From Pseudomonadota bacterium (GTDB lineage: Bacteria; Bdellovibrionota; FAC87; UBA2466): 64,000 bases of DNA. The notes beneath the pieces are model-generated. The model was not told where the DNA came from. It saw only the letters and a list, made by a program, of their open reading frames with translations, and did no database searches. The position numbers and the translations under genes were made by a program. The DNA is taken from the NCBI GenBank assembly GCA_009927165.1, contig RFNO01000117.1, positions 1 to 64,000 on the forward strand, given 5' to 3'. Shown piece after piece: positions 1 through 9,274 of this stretch (positions are counted from its first letter, which is position 1; each line of letters opens with the position of its first letter).

Positions 1-315
1 CCAACCCTCCCAGGGGAGCATGTCTCAACAAAAGTGAACTCCGCGGCTATTGCGCTCTAGCTCATGCGAGCTCTGCGGCACTCTCAATTGCCCTTACGTC
101 TCAATGAGCCATCAACTACTTGCACAAAAAGGATTGAGAACGGGAGAGCTGAGTAAATCTTTACCAGGCTGCGTAAGACACTACGCATTTTTGAATGTTA
201 AGTCCTTTGTGTTAACGCCCAGTGTCCACTAATTAACTATCTGAAAATTAAATAAAAAACAGATTTGTTAGGGTTCTGTTAGGAAACGGTATCAAAATTG
301 CTGCTCTAATGTCGC

Positions 316-1008
316 ATGCTCAGCATTTTAACTTCAGCGACTACAACAGCAGATGCCCGATTGCTCAGACGAGAGGTTTTGAGCATCCATCGTTCTACTC
401 CTCATTTTGGACGTAAGTTCTATCATTTAATGATGGGACTCATGTGCTTTAGCCTCTATGCGTTCGTATTGAATCGAGAAGAAGCTCTCCTCGCTTTGTT
501 ACTGATTGGAGGGAGTTTTATGATGGCCGATGTGCTGAGACTAAAATCCAGCACCATGAATACCTTAATCTTAAAATATTTTGGGAAAATCATGCGTCGG
601 GAAGAGTTGAGAAGCATCTCGGGTAATTCTTTTTACATTTTGGGATTAATCGTGGTGGTGGCCCTTTTCTCAAAAACTATCGTACTTTTGAGTGTGCTGT
701 TTTTAGCTGTGGGAGATCCTATTGCCGCGATTGTAGGAACCCAATGGGGGCGTCACAAAATCACAGCGAGGAAAAGTTTGGAAGGAGCCGTAGCTAATTT
801 CTTAGCGTCTGGATTCGCCTCCTTTCTTTTAGGAATAACGTATTTAAAACTAGACCTTCACCACAGTCTTTTTTTGGCTTTATTAGGGGGAATGGTCAGT
901 ACGATAGTAGAGCTTATTCCAGCACCCATTGATGACAATTTTACAATCCCAGTAGGTTCCGCTCTATTACTCTCAGTTGTTTTCTACTTCATTCCGTTAG
1001 TAGCTTAA
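316..1008 (+). CDS. Membrane CTP-dependent dolichol/diacylglycerol kinase-like (SEC59/DGK1/phosphatidate cytidylyltransferase-like) protein
   Basis: 230-aa ORF; multiple TM segments; 'GDPIAAIVGTQWGRHK' and 'GGMVSTIVELIPAPIDDNFTIP' resemble the family signature. Confidence 0.75.
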   Translation: MLSILTSATTTADARLLRREVLSIHRSTPHFGRKFYHLMMGLMCFSLYAFVLNREEALLALLLIGGSFMMADVLRLKSSTMNTLILKYFGKIMRREELRSISGNSFYILGLIVVVALFSKTIVLLSVLFLAVGDPIAAIVGTQWGRHKITARKSLEGAVANFLASGFASFLLGITYLKLDLHHSLFLALLGGMVSTIVELIPAPIDDNFTIPVGSALLLSVVFYFIPLVA

Positions 1009-1013
1009 ATTCC

Positions 1014-1925
1014 TTATTCATTGCGAAGATCCAGATTGCGGGTGCGGTCACACTCGCTTTCTAAGGCATGTTGAGTGCTAGGTGTTGAGTCTAATTGCTC
1101 AAAATATTTTTCCAGAGCCAGGGTTGTACTTTTAATGTCTTGGCTGCTGCCGTTACGCAACTCTACGAGAAGTGACCAAGCTCCATGTTTCCAATAAGCA
1201 TAATCCTCAAAAGAGCCATCACAAGGATAGACGATTTCTGTCGAGGTTCCATACCGATAGCCATTGATCTCAGCAGCTTTTGATGTGATTTCAACGAATC
1301 GGTTATGATCTAAAGTGTGGTCGTTTTTGACAGCGATGCCCCAGGGATAAGTGAAAGTACCCACGAATCCATGAAGGGTAGCACTGCCCGTAAAAGGGCG
1401 TGAAGCGAGTAGCTCCATCGCAGCTTTAACACTCGCTAGTTTTCCTCCTGCAGCTGAAATGCAAGGGCCCGGGTAATCTCGGTTCGGATCCATGCCGTGT
1501 TCATGCCGATGATTCTCATTGTATCCAGAAATATTAAGCACAGGGACGATAGTCCACTCTGTATCCGAAAGTTGGCCTCGATAGAGCTCAGAGCTATCAA
1601 AGCGTTGTATTAACGAATTGAGAAAATCTAAAGAAAGGTCTGCTGCTGCCCCTTCGTTGCCATGGTGTGTTCCAACAATGAGGTGACCAATTTTATTTTT
1701 ATCCATTTTCGATGGATGGGTACTGACGCGCATCGCGTAAATATCAACTCCATCATCATTTTTTCCAATAGAGTAGAGGGCGGTTGTGGAGGCATGTTCT
1801 TTCTGGATCGCCTGCATCTTTTCAACGATGACGGTGTAGCGGTCTTTTGCATTGGCAGCTTGATTGAAAAGAAAGCTCGTTAATCCGATGATAAATATGA
1901 ATTGGCGCATAATGGCCCTCCCCAC
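1014..1925 (-). CDS. Secreted M14-family zinc carboxypeptidase-like protein
   Basis: Signal peptide; 'GTHHGNEGAAADL' (HxxE) and 'HGMDPNRDYPGPC' motifs; likely start at an internal Met (MRQFIFIIG...). Confidence 0.75.
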   Translation of the reverse strand: MGRAIMRQFIFIIGLTSFLFNQAANAKDRYTVIVEKMQAIQKEHASTTALYSIGKNDDGVDIYAMRVSTHPSKMDKNKIGHLIVGTHHGNEGAAADLSLDFLNSLIQRFDSSELYRGQLSDTEWTIVPVLNISGYNENHRHEHGMDPNRDYPGPCISAAGGKLASVKAAMELLASRPFTGSATLHGFVGTFTYPWGIAVKNDHTLDHNRFVEITSKAAEINGYRYGTSTEIVYPCDGSFEDYAYWKHGAWSLLVELRNGSSQDIKSTTLALEKYFEQLDSTPSTQHALESECDRTRNLDLRNE

Positions 1926-2013
1926 CGCAAATTATATCGGGTTTTAAATTGAAAAAGCGAGCAAGAATAAAAAAAATTTAGAAGGAGTTTTCTGAGAGGA
2001 AATACAGAATTTC

Positions 2014-2042
2014 TTTTCAAGGCTCCATCGCCCGACTATATT
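2014..2042 (+). promoter_or_regulatory. Candidate sigma70-like promoter for the histone gene (TTTTCA - 17 nt - TATATT)
   Basis: -35 2014-2019, -10 2037-2042; AGGAG RBS at 2083-2087, 6 nt before the ATG at 2094. Confidence 0.5.
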
Positions 2043-2093
2043 ACTCCTTTTGAAGCAAGCAGAACCCTTAAACCCAATCTTCAGGAGACAAAA

Positions 2094-2282
2094 ATGGCTA
2101 CCAAAGTCAAAGAAAGCTACATCGTTCAGTCAAAAGTAAAAAGTCTGATCAAAAAGTCAAAAATGAAATGTTCATCAGATGTCATTGAAGCAGTGAATGT
2201 TTTGATTCACCATGCTGTGAATCGAGGTGTTGAGCGCGCTAAAGCAAATGGTCGCAAAACATTGCGAGCAGCTGATTTATAA
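2094..2282 (+). CDS. Bacterial single-histone-fold protein (Bdellovibrio Bd0055-like)
   Basis: 62 aa: ...SYIVQSKVKSLIKKSKMKCSSDVIEAVNVLIHHAVNRGVERAKANGRKTLRAADL; C-terminal RxTxxxxD motif (RKTLRAAD) and short-long-short helix pattern typical of histone folds. Confidence 0.88.
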   Translation: MATKVKESYIVQSKVKSLIKKSKMKCSSDVIEAVNVLIHHAVNRGVERAKANGRKTLRAADL

Positions 2283-2289
2283 AAGAGAG

Positions 2290-2331
2290 GCCGAGTGTCT
2301 TTGCTTCGGTGATAGGCACTCGGCTTTTTTT
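2290..2331 (+). terminator. Intrinsic terminator of the histone gene
   Basis: 11-bp stem GCCGAGTGTCT (2290-2300) / AGGCACTCGGC (2314-2324), one G-U pair, then TTTTTTT. Confidence 0.9.
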
Positions 2332-3370
2332 GGGTTTGAACACCTCCACTCAAATTCATTCACTTTCTTACCGGAATCGTCTAGCTGAAGATCGGGACGT
2401 TAAAAAAGTTTTTTCATTCTTAAATCGAGAATTAAGGACTCGATCAGGTTTTTCTATTGCTCAAGAGTATCCTTCAGTCTTTGGCGAATTTCCTGGAGGC
2501 GAATCACTTTTCATAGAAAAAAATGAAGAGATTGTTTCTCATGTCGGAATAGTTGTTCGAGAGTATCGTTTTGAAGAGATTCGATTTAAGGTAGGTTTGA
2601 TTGGTTCGGTAGCTACTACTTTTTTGTGTCGCGGGGAAGGATTTGCCAGCATTCTGATTCGAGAAGCCGTTGCTCGGCTAAAAGCTTTAGGTTGTGTTTT
2701 GGCTGTACTCTGGTCGGACAAACCCGATTTTTACGCTCCTTTGGGATTTTTCAGAGGGGGCCAAGAAAATGATTACTTGTTTTCTGTGGATAGCGTTCCG
2801 TTAGTAGAAGAAATTGCACGTGAAGGGGTGTCAGAAAAAGAAGCCCATAAAATTTGGCGGTTATATCAAAAGCATCAAAGTCGACTCGATCGTTCATTAG
2901 AGGAAATGAAAGCCTTGCTGATGATCCCCAATGTCCGCCTATTCGTGACCCATAGAAATGAAGAGATCACTTCTTACTTGGCAGTTAATAAAGGTGCTGA
3001 TTTCACAAACTATATTCATGAGTGGGGTGGAGAGCTCGCTTCAGTTCAAAAAAACATTGCCTTTTGCCAGCGAGAAATTTTTAAGGAAAAGAAACTTACT
3101 CTTATTTCGCCCTCTTATGTAGAGCACAGCGTTTTTTCTCCAATAGCGGAAAAGTCTTGGTTAGGAAGTCTGGGACTATTAAAGATTATTGACCGTCAAA
3201 AACTGATGGCTTGTTATCGAGAGTATCTAGTTCAAAACGGGATGTCGGCTTCTCATCAAGAATTACTTACGTTAGCTGATGCAGAGTATCTCCAAGTCAT
3301 GTTTGGGAAAGAAAATAGTCGAGACCGTTCAGCGTTTCCGTTTTTTTTGTGGGGTTTTGATTCTATTTAA
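2309..3370 (+). CDS. GNAT family N-acetyltransferase (start codon uncertain)
   Basis: 353-aa ORF; GNAT-like 'GLIGSVATTFLCRGEGFASILIREAVARLKALGCVLAVLWSDKPDFYAPLGF'; the GTG start lies in the upstream terminator loop, so a TTG at 2330/2336 is possible. Confidence 0.75.
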   Translation: MIGTRLFLGLNTSTQIHSLSYRNRLAEDRDVKKVFSFLNRELRTRSGFSIAQEYPSVFGEFPGGESLFIEKNEEIVSHVGIVVREYRFEEIRFKVGLIGSVATTFLCRGEGFASILIREAVARLKALGCVLAVLWSDKPDFYAPLGFFRGGQENDYLFSVDSVPLVEEIAREGVSEKEAHKIWRLYQKHQSRLDRSLEEMKALLMIPNVRLFVTHRNEEITSYLAVNKGADFTNYIHEWGGELASVQKNIAFCQREIFKEKKLTLISPSYVEHSVFSPIAEKSWLGSLGLLKIIDRQKLMACYREYLVQNGMSASHQELLTLADAEYLQVMFGKENSRDRSAFPFFLWGFDSI

Positions 3371-4078
3371 TTTAGGCCCAGAAGTTAGCTTTCTTACTTC
3401 TTCGTTCCCATAATTGTCTAAAACGGTTTGGATACGCTCAGAAGATTCAGTAGACAGAAGTTTTTCAGGCAGGGCTTCGTAAAGCAGCCACGAAGTAATT
3501 TGCGCTCGCCCCTTGAAGTAAACCCACAATCTTTCACTTTGCTGGGGAGCAGGAAAAGCTGTGATAAAACCATTCAGGGAAGACAGCAGAGAGTGATGGC
3601 CTGCTGTGTTTTCGCAAGTTACTGTCGTGGATTGAGTTGTTCTAAAGTTGTTAATGGTAAAAGCACGTTCAAACGTATGTTGTATACCCGGAAAACTCAA
3701 TCCAAACTTAGCAATGATTTGATTGTGAATCGTGGGAGATTGTCGTAAGTCCAGAATTTTGAGCAAGTACATACCGCCGGTCGGTTTTTGATTAATTCCT
3801 GTCAATGCCCAGTTTCGATACCCTTTGAGATCTCCTGCCACTTTGGAAAATACTTCTAAGGTTCCATTGATCGCAGCAAAGCCCTCGAGTTCAATGGTCT
3901 TCTTTCCCAAACGTCGTACAGTCCGTTTTAAATAGTCTCCATTTTTTTTTGAAAGCTCAGAATTTAGTTTTTGATAAATTTCAGTTTCAGAAGAGACCCA
4001 ACTGGGTAAGCAGAACGATAAGGGGCCAAGGACAAAACCGAAAAATAGAATTATTTTTTGTATTTTCGAAGTGCCCAC
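3329..4078 (-). CDS. Secreted protein of unknown function
   Basis: Track ORF extends to 4222, but a GTG at 4076-4078 gives a signal-peptide start (MGTSKIQKIILFFGFVLGPLSFCLPSW) with only 28 nt overlap with ubiB. Confidence 0.6.
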   Translation of the reverse strand: MGTSKIQKIILFFGFVLGPLSFCLPSWVSSETEIYQKLNSELSKKNGDYLKRTVRRLGKKTIELEGFAAINGTLEVFSKVAGDLKGYRNWALTGINQKPTGGMYLLKILDLRQSPTIHNQIIAKFGLSFPGIQHTFERAFTINNFRTTQSTTVTCENTAGHHSLLSSLNGFITAFPAPQQSERLWVYFKGRAQITSWLLYEALPEKLLSTESSERIQTVLDNYGNEEVRKLTSGPKLNRIKTPQKKRKR

Positions 4079-5730
4079 AAACTTGTTCCCAAAAGGTAAA
4101 AAGAGCTTACCAAGCAAATTATACCCCAAAGGGAAAATCCAAGGAAAAGAGGTTCCGTTTCTTTTTGCCAAAAAAGAATTCCAACTGTTAAGAGAGCTAA
4201 GCTCAAGCAGCTTAATATCCAAAAGTATGTAAATTTGAGAATCGCATGGGGAAGGAGCTCAGCATCACGATTTTTAATTTCAAAAACAAAATTATTTTGT
4301 GACCATTTTCTCAGGAAACGCTTCAGTAGCTTAGGAAACGTTTCTAGCGTATCTTGTAAGTCTCTTGCTAAGATGATGAGGTCTTTGGTGACCCGTTCTT
4401 TACTGTATCGTGAAGCTACTACTTCTTTCGCCAGCCGGTTGCCAAGCTGCAGAATATCGAAATTAGGGTCGAGCTTTTTAGCAAGACCATCAATGGTCAT
4501 AATAGCTCTGAAGAGGAGCATTAACTCGCGGGGAACCTTTAAATTGTGTCGTGCGGCAATTCCCGTTGATTGCAAAAGAAGCTTTCCCACGTTTACATCA
4601 CCTAGCGTAAGTCCTACGTAAGGAGATATGGTGTCCATTAAATCTTTTTGAAGAAGAGCTATGTTCGTGTCACCGGTTGGACTACAAAGAGTGACATATT
4701 CAGTTGCTAGCGTTTCGTAATCCTCGTCCATAATGGCAATAAACATGGAAATGATGCTGTCTTGAACTTTTCGGCTCAAACGACCAACGATCCCGAAATC
4801 GATGATTCCAATTCGGCCATCGGGAAGAACAAAGAGGTTTCCTGCATGAAGGTCACCGTGAAAAAGCCCGTTCCGCATGACCATTTGAAAAAAAGCATCA
4901 GCTCCAGTTTCAATTATTGATTGAGGATCAATGCCTTTGGAAAGAATTGCTTCTCTATCAGAAAATCGGATCCCTTCGAATTTTTCGAGAACCAGCAATC
5001 GTTGGGTAGAGTACTTAGAAAAAACTTCTGGAATAGCTACTTTCTGAGAGTGAGCGAGCTGTGATTTTATTTTGCGAATATTGTTGGCTTCAACTCTAAA
5101 ATCTAATTCGAATAAAATGGTGTGGAAAAACTCCTCGACAAGACCTTCTGGATTAAAGGGTTTAGTTTCGGGGACATACTTCTCAAGAAGGTTGGCAAGC
5201 CCTCGTAAAATTGAAATATCCGTATGAAGAATTTTGTCAATACCAGGTCTTTGAATTTTGACGGCTACTTGTTCTCCGGTTTTTAAACGGGCTGAGTGTA
5301 CTTGAGCGATACTGGCTGCAGCCAGAGGCTCCTCATCAAAACTGTCAAACAATGCGTTCAATGGAGCATTCAGCTCGTTTTCGACGACTTTTTTGATTTC
5401 GGAAAAAGGGATAGTAGAAACTTGATCTTGGAGCTTAGAAAACTCTTCTACAAAGTCTTCTGGAATTAAGTCAGGACGAGAAGCCATAAGCTGACCCAAT
5501 TTAACAAATCCCGGACCCAGTTTTTCAAAGGCGATTCTCAACCGATGTGGCAATGGAAGATTCTTGTAAGTAGGATCCTCATTTTGAGACTCAGGGAGAA
5601 ACCGAGTCAACTGCATTCGGCGCATGAAATCTGCGAAACCAGTACTGACTAAAATTTTTAATATCTCACGCAAGCGCCCAGCATTTTTAAATGCCTGACT
5701 GATTTGATTGGCAGTTGAGATAACTTTCAT
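4051..5730 (-). CDS. ubiB: ABC1/AarF/UbiB family atypical kinase
   Basis: 559 aa; 'KLGPGFVKLGQLMASRPDLIP', 'AAASIAQVHSARL', 'GLFHGDLHAGNLFVLPDGRIGIIDFGIVGRL'; C-terminal TM pair. Confidence 0.93.
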   Translation of the reverse strand: MKVISTANQISQAFKNAGRLREILKILVSTGFADFMRRMQLTRFLPESQNEDPTYKNLPLPHRLRIAFEKLGPGFVKLGQLMASRPDLIPEDFVEEFSKLQDQVSTIPFSEIKKVVENELNAPLNALFDSFDEEPLAAASIAQVHSARLKTGEQVAVKIQRPGIDKILHTDISILRGLANLLEKYVPETKPFNPEGLVEEFFHTILFELDFRVEANNIRKIKSQLAHSQKVAIPEVFSKYSTQRLLVLEKFEGIRFSDREAILSKGIDPQSIIETGADAFFQMVMRNGLFHGDLHAGNLFVLPDGRIGIIDFGIVGRLSRKVQDSIISMFIAIMDEDYETLATEYVTLCSPTGDTNIALLQKDLMDTISPYVGLTLGDVNVGKLLLQSTGIAARHNLKVPRELMLLFRAIMTIDGLAKKLDPNFDILQLGNRLAKEVVASRYSKERVTKDLIILARDLQDTLETFPKLLKRFLRKWSQNNFVFEIKNRDAELLPHAILKFTYFWILSCLSLALLTVGILFWQKETEPLFLGFSLWGIICLVSSFYLLGTSLWALRKYKK

Positions 5731-7727
5731 TTGGATTCAGGTAATTGCAAAAATGTTATTTCATTATCTTCGAGCGAAACATGAGCTACTTGAATTTCAA
5801 GTTTATCTCCAATGCTCAATGTTGTGTGCCCAGGCCGTCTTCTCATACAGCCTTTGCGTTCATCGTACTCGTAATAGCCCTGGAGAGATGCGATGGGTAC
5901 GAAACCTTCAATAGCATGTTGGGTAATCTCGATAAAGAGACCTTTAGGGATAACTCCCGAGACCACTCCCTCAAACACTTGCCCCACTCTTTGAGACATA
6001 AACCAACACTGTTTGCGTCGAGTAATAAAACGTTCTGCTTCCATGGCTCGGCGCTCACGCTCTGATGTTAGTTCTCCCAGGCGAACCAAATCCAAAGCTT
6101 CTTTACTCTTATCGGCTGATTGAGCCTGAAGAATGAAACGCTTTAAGGAGCGGTGCACAATCAGGTCCGGATACCGTCGGATAGGGGAGGTAAAGTGAGT
6201 ATAATCCTTCAGCGCAAGGCCAAAGTGTCCTTTGGGTTCGGGCTCGTAACGAGCTTGTTTCTGGGCCCGAAGAATTGCTTTGTGCAGAGTGCTAGCCCCT
6301 TTTTTTCCGGTGGTATGAGCTAAAATTTTCGAAAAAGCTTGGGGAGACACTTCTTTTAGCATGAGACTGAATCCCAAACTTTTCATCAATTGATTGAGTT
6401 CTTCAATGGCCTCAATTTCTGGGGTCTCATGAATTCGATACAAAGTAGGCACACTAAAATCTTTAAGAACCTTAGCTACGGCTGAGTTTGCGGAAACCAT
6501 AAATTCCTCTATCAGTCGGTGAGATTCCCAGGAAGGGAAGGGATAGGCTTGGGAGGGCATCCCGTCTTTATCCAGTTCAAAACGGCACTCGGGAAGTTGA
6601 AAATCCAAAACTCCGCGGCTGAGCCGCTGGTTCTGAAGTTGCTGAAACAGTTCGCTGGCATTCGCTAAGGGCGCTCGACATTCTGGCGGCAAAGCATGGC
6701 TGTTGCCTTTAAACCATTCGTGTACTTGCGTATAAGTCAAGCGAGCGGCTGTTCGAATAATCCCCTCATAAAAAAAACTCTCCAGCATGATTCCATTGCG
6801 ATCAAAACGTATTTCCGCAACGAGAACGAGTTTATCTGTTTTGGGATTTAAACTACACAGATCATTGGACAAGGATTCAGGAAGCATGGGGATGCAATAG
6901 CCAGGAAAATAAGTACTAGTGCTTCTTCTGAGGGCCTCTTGATCCAGACTGGTTGAGGGACGCACGAAAAAACTAACATCTGCAATAGCCACATAAAGTG
7001 TGAAAGCTTGTTGTCCGGTGGATTGCTCAACCAAAATGGCATCATCAAAATCTTTTGCATCTTCCCCATCGATCGTAACAAAAGGAAGGTGTCGTAAGTC
7101 TTTTCTCCCTTTGAAAGGTTGGCGATACTCAGCTTCAGCAGATTCTCTAAGTCGCTCAGCTTCTTTCAATACTTCCTGACTGAATTGCTCCTGAATATTG
7201 AATCGAGAGATAGTAATCAAATGATCATGTTTAGGCAGAAGCTCACTGCCTAGCACTTCTTTAATGGAGGCAGTTCCGGACGATCGATCATCAGGATACT
7301 TTCTGATTTGCGCAATAACCCAAGTATTGAGGTCTCCTTCATTGGCGTTTTCAAGAGAAACAAAATCACCCTCAGCGGTTTCCAGAAAGTATTTTTGTCG
7401 TGAGCCATGAACTTGTCCAAGCAATTTGGTACACGCTCGTTCGATAACTTTTACAATTTCAGCTTCACTTCGCGAGCCCTGATGATGAACTCGGTATTCA
7501 ACGATATCGCCGTTCATCAAAGAACGAGCTTCGCGTGGGGACACATAAGTGTCTTCTTGTCCATTTTCAGGGGGGATAACAAAAGCAAAGCCGCGAGGAT
7601 TTTTTTGGATCCGTCCCACCCAAGTTTTAGGCGAACGAAAGCGGGAGGGCTGAAATTTAGTGGGTCGAGAAGTCCGATTTTTTCCTCGGCGACGAGGGAT
7701 GCTGGAGTTACGTTTTCTTTTTTTCAC
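5727..7727 (-). CDS. rnr: Ribonuclease R
   Basis: 666 aa; RNB catalytic motif 'DGEDAKDFDDAI', 'YTHFTSPIRRYPDLIVHR', C-terminal S1 domain. Confidence 0.95.
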   Translation of the reverse strand: MKKRKRNSSIPRRRGKNRTSRPTKFQPSRFRSPKTWVGRIQKNPRGFAFVIPPENGQEDTYVSPREARSLMNGDIVEYRVHHQGSRSEAEIVKVIERACTKLLGQVHGSRQKYFLETAEGDFVSLENANEGDLNTWVIAQIRKYPDDRSSGTASIKEVLGSELLPKHDHLITISRFNIQEQFSQEVLKEAERLRESAEAEYRQPFKGRKDLRHLPFVTIDGEDAKDFDDAILVEQSTGQQAFTLYVAIADVSFFVRPSTSLDQEALRRSTSTYFPGYCIPMLPESLSNDLCSLNPKTDKLVLVAEIRFDRNGIMLESFFYEGIIRTAARLTYTQVHEWFKGNSHALPPECRAPLANASELFQQLQNQRLSRGVLDFQLPECRFELDKDGMPSQAYPFPSWESHRLIEEFMVSANSAVAKVLKDFSVPTLYRIHETPEIEAIEELNQLMKSLGFSLMLKEVSPQAFSKILAHTTGKKGASTLHKAILRAQKQARYEPEPKGHFGLALKDYTHFTSPIRRYPDLIVHRSLKRFILQAQSADKSKEALDLVRLGELTSERERRAMEAERFITRRKQCWFMSQRVGQVFEGVVSGVIPKGLFIEITQHAIEGFVPIASLQGYYEYDERKGCMRRRPGHTTLSIGDKLEIQVAHVSLEDNEITFLQLPESK

Positions 7728-7764
7728 TCAACTAAAGTATGCCGGTTTGGAGGGTTAACGTAAA

Positions 7765-8700
7765 TCAGAAAGGAGGTAAAAGCGATGCTGGGTTCGGTAC
7801 TTGGGGGGGGCCCTGGGTAACTCCCAAAGTCGAAGGTGCCGGAACATTGGAGGTTCTGGGATCGAATTTGGGTTTTTCACTTGAGGGAGTTCGACCTGTT
7901 GTTGCCGGCGTATCTATTTCTCCAGCCGAACCCGCAGCAAAGTCGAGTTGGGGAGTCATTCTGGCTTGCGCTGGAAAACAAACAATATCATCGTTTGACT
8001 CGCTATGAAGATTAGGTTGAGCAGGAACTTTTAATCGGATGGCGTCAGAACCATTCCAAGCCTGAAAGCCCACTTTCGCAGAAATTTTTGATTTTGCAGG
8101 GAAACAAAAGATGTCTGATGGCTGTTTTGGTACAGACTTGCTTTTAGCTGCAGATGAATTCATCGAAGCAGAGGCTAGAGCTCGCTCAGCACTTGCTCCT
8201 TCCGATTGGGATCCTGTTTTGGAAGCTACCCTGTTTTCTAAAACACTACGAGAGGCCGCACGAGCGGAATCTTTTTTGAATACATCGATAGTTAGTCGAG
8301 TGGGGTTAGCTAACCAAAATGCATCGATTTCATGCTGCTTATTTTTTATCAGCGTTCGAATACTAAATCCATTCTTAGGAGATTCTGTATCAAATGCGAG
8401 AGGACCCATCATGGACTGTTTTTCAAGGTAACTTTCATTGATGCTACTTTCCGGAATAGCCCCTACTAAAGTGGCACCTGTAACAACCAAGGACAAATCT
8501 CTTCCCGATAATGAGGAGGCATTAGGCTTAACGACAACTTCTTTTGAAACGGTTGAACCTGAGAATTCGATTACCAAGCGTTCAAATCCTTCTTCCACAT
8601 ATTTTTGAAATCGGAACTTAGTAACACTGAGTTCGGTCTGTGCAAATGAACTCCAAGACATCCATGTGATAATTGCGGAAAGCGTGAGTTTGCTCATCAT
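7765..8700 (-). CDS. Secreted AMIN-like protein with duplicated CFPA motif
   Basis: Signal peptide; AMIN-like N-terminus ('FERLVIEFSG...ANPTRLTIDVF'); two 'D-I-x-C-F-P-A' segments. Confidence 0.5.
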   Translation of the reverse strand: MMSKLTLSAIITWMSWSSFAQTELSVTKFRFQKYVEEGFERLVIEFSGSTVSKEVVVKPNASSLSGRDLSLVVTGATLVGAIPESSINESYLEKQSMMGPLAFDTESPKNGFSIRTLIKNKQHEIDAFWLANPTRLTIDVFKKDSARAASRSVLENRVASKTGSQSEGASAERALASASMNSSAAKSKSVPKQPSDIFCFPAKSKISAKVGFQAWNGSDAIRLKVPAQPNLHSESNDDIVCFPAQARMTPQLDFAAGSAGEIDTPATTGRTPSSEKPKFDPRTSNVPAPSTLGVTQGPPQVPNPASLLPPF

Positions 8701-8791
8701 AATGAGATCCTTGTCTTAAATTGAGTTACAGTGGGCTTATCGGAACTTTGTGCTAAAATCTTAAAGATTCAAACCTTCTAGAAGAACGAGC

Positions 8792-9214
8792 TTGCGAATG
8801 AAAAAATCGTTATATATCGTGTGCTTACACGCCATCTTCTTTTGCCTAGTATGGGGATGTGCTAGCCAGGAAAACCGCAACCCAGTGGAAAGTCCGTCTC
8901 CCGTATTAGAACCTGCGGATGAAATCAGCGTGGTTTCTGAAAGCCCCCGCCCTTCCAATTTTGATGAGACGATGCAGCTGCTCAGCCAGTTAGGATACCA
9001 AGGAGTTGGGTTAGAGCACGAGGACGAAGCAACCCTGAAATTTATCATTTCGGTATTTTCCAACCCCAAAAGTCAAAACAGAAACATTCGATTTGTTTAT
9101 ACAGGACTCCAGTTGTCTTATGATCGTGAGCAATTTTCCCTGACTTTAGGTGAAAATAGCAGTCTGGCCCAGACGTTGAAGTTTATCGAAAAAAATATTC
9201 CTTTCAAAAAATAA
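8792..9214 (+). CDS. Small lipoprotein of unknown function
   Basis: 140 aa; N-terminal hydrophobic stretch and lipobox-like LVWGC. Confidence 0.7.
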   Translation: MRMKKSLYIVCLHAIFFCLVWGCASQENRNPVESPSPVLEPADEISVVSESPRPSNFDETMQLLSQLGYQGVGLEHEDEATLKFIISVFSNPKSQNRNIRFVYTGLQLSYDREQFSLTLGENSSLAQTLKFIEKNIPFKK

Positions 9215-9274
9215 GTGACTGAATCCAAGGAATAAATCTTTCAGAAGGTTTCTTAAAGCGCCGATAAAAAAGAA

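Noticed and set aside
50-232. 60-aa ORF at the left edge
   Set aside because: No RBS, no recognisable domain, and the region looks intergenic
4235-4621. Long plus-strand ORFs antisense to ubiB and many similar antisense ORFs (e.g. 10913-11290, 15846-16448)
   Set aside because: They overlap clearly coding genes in the opposite strand and have shadow-ORF composition
7801-7812. G-run GGGGGGGCCCTGGG as a regulatory or recombination site
   Set aside because: It lies within the C-terminal coding region of the 311-aa protein and encodes Gly/Pro-type codons
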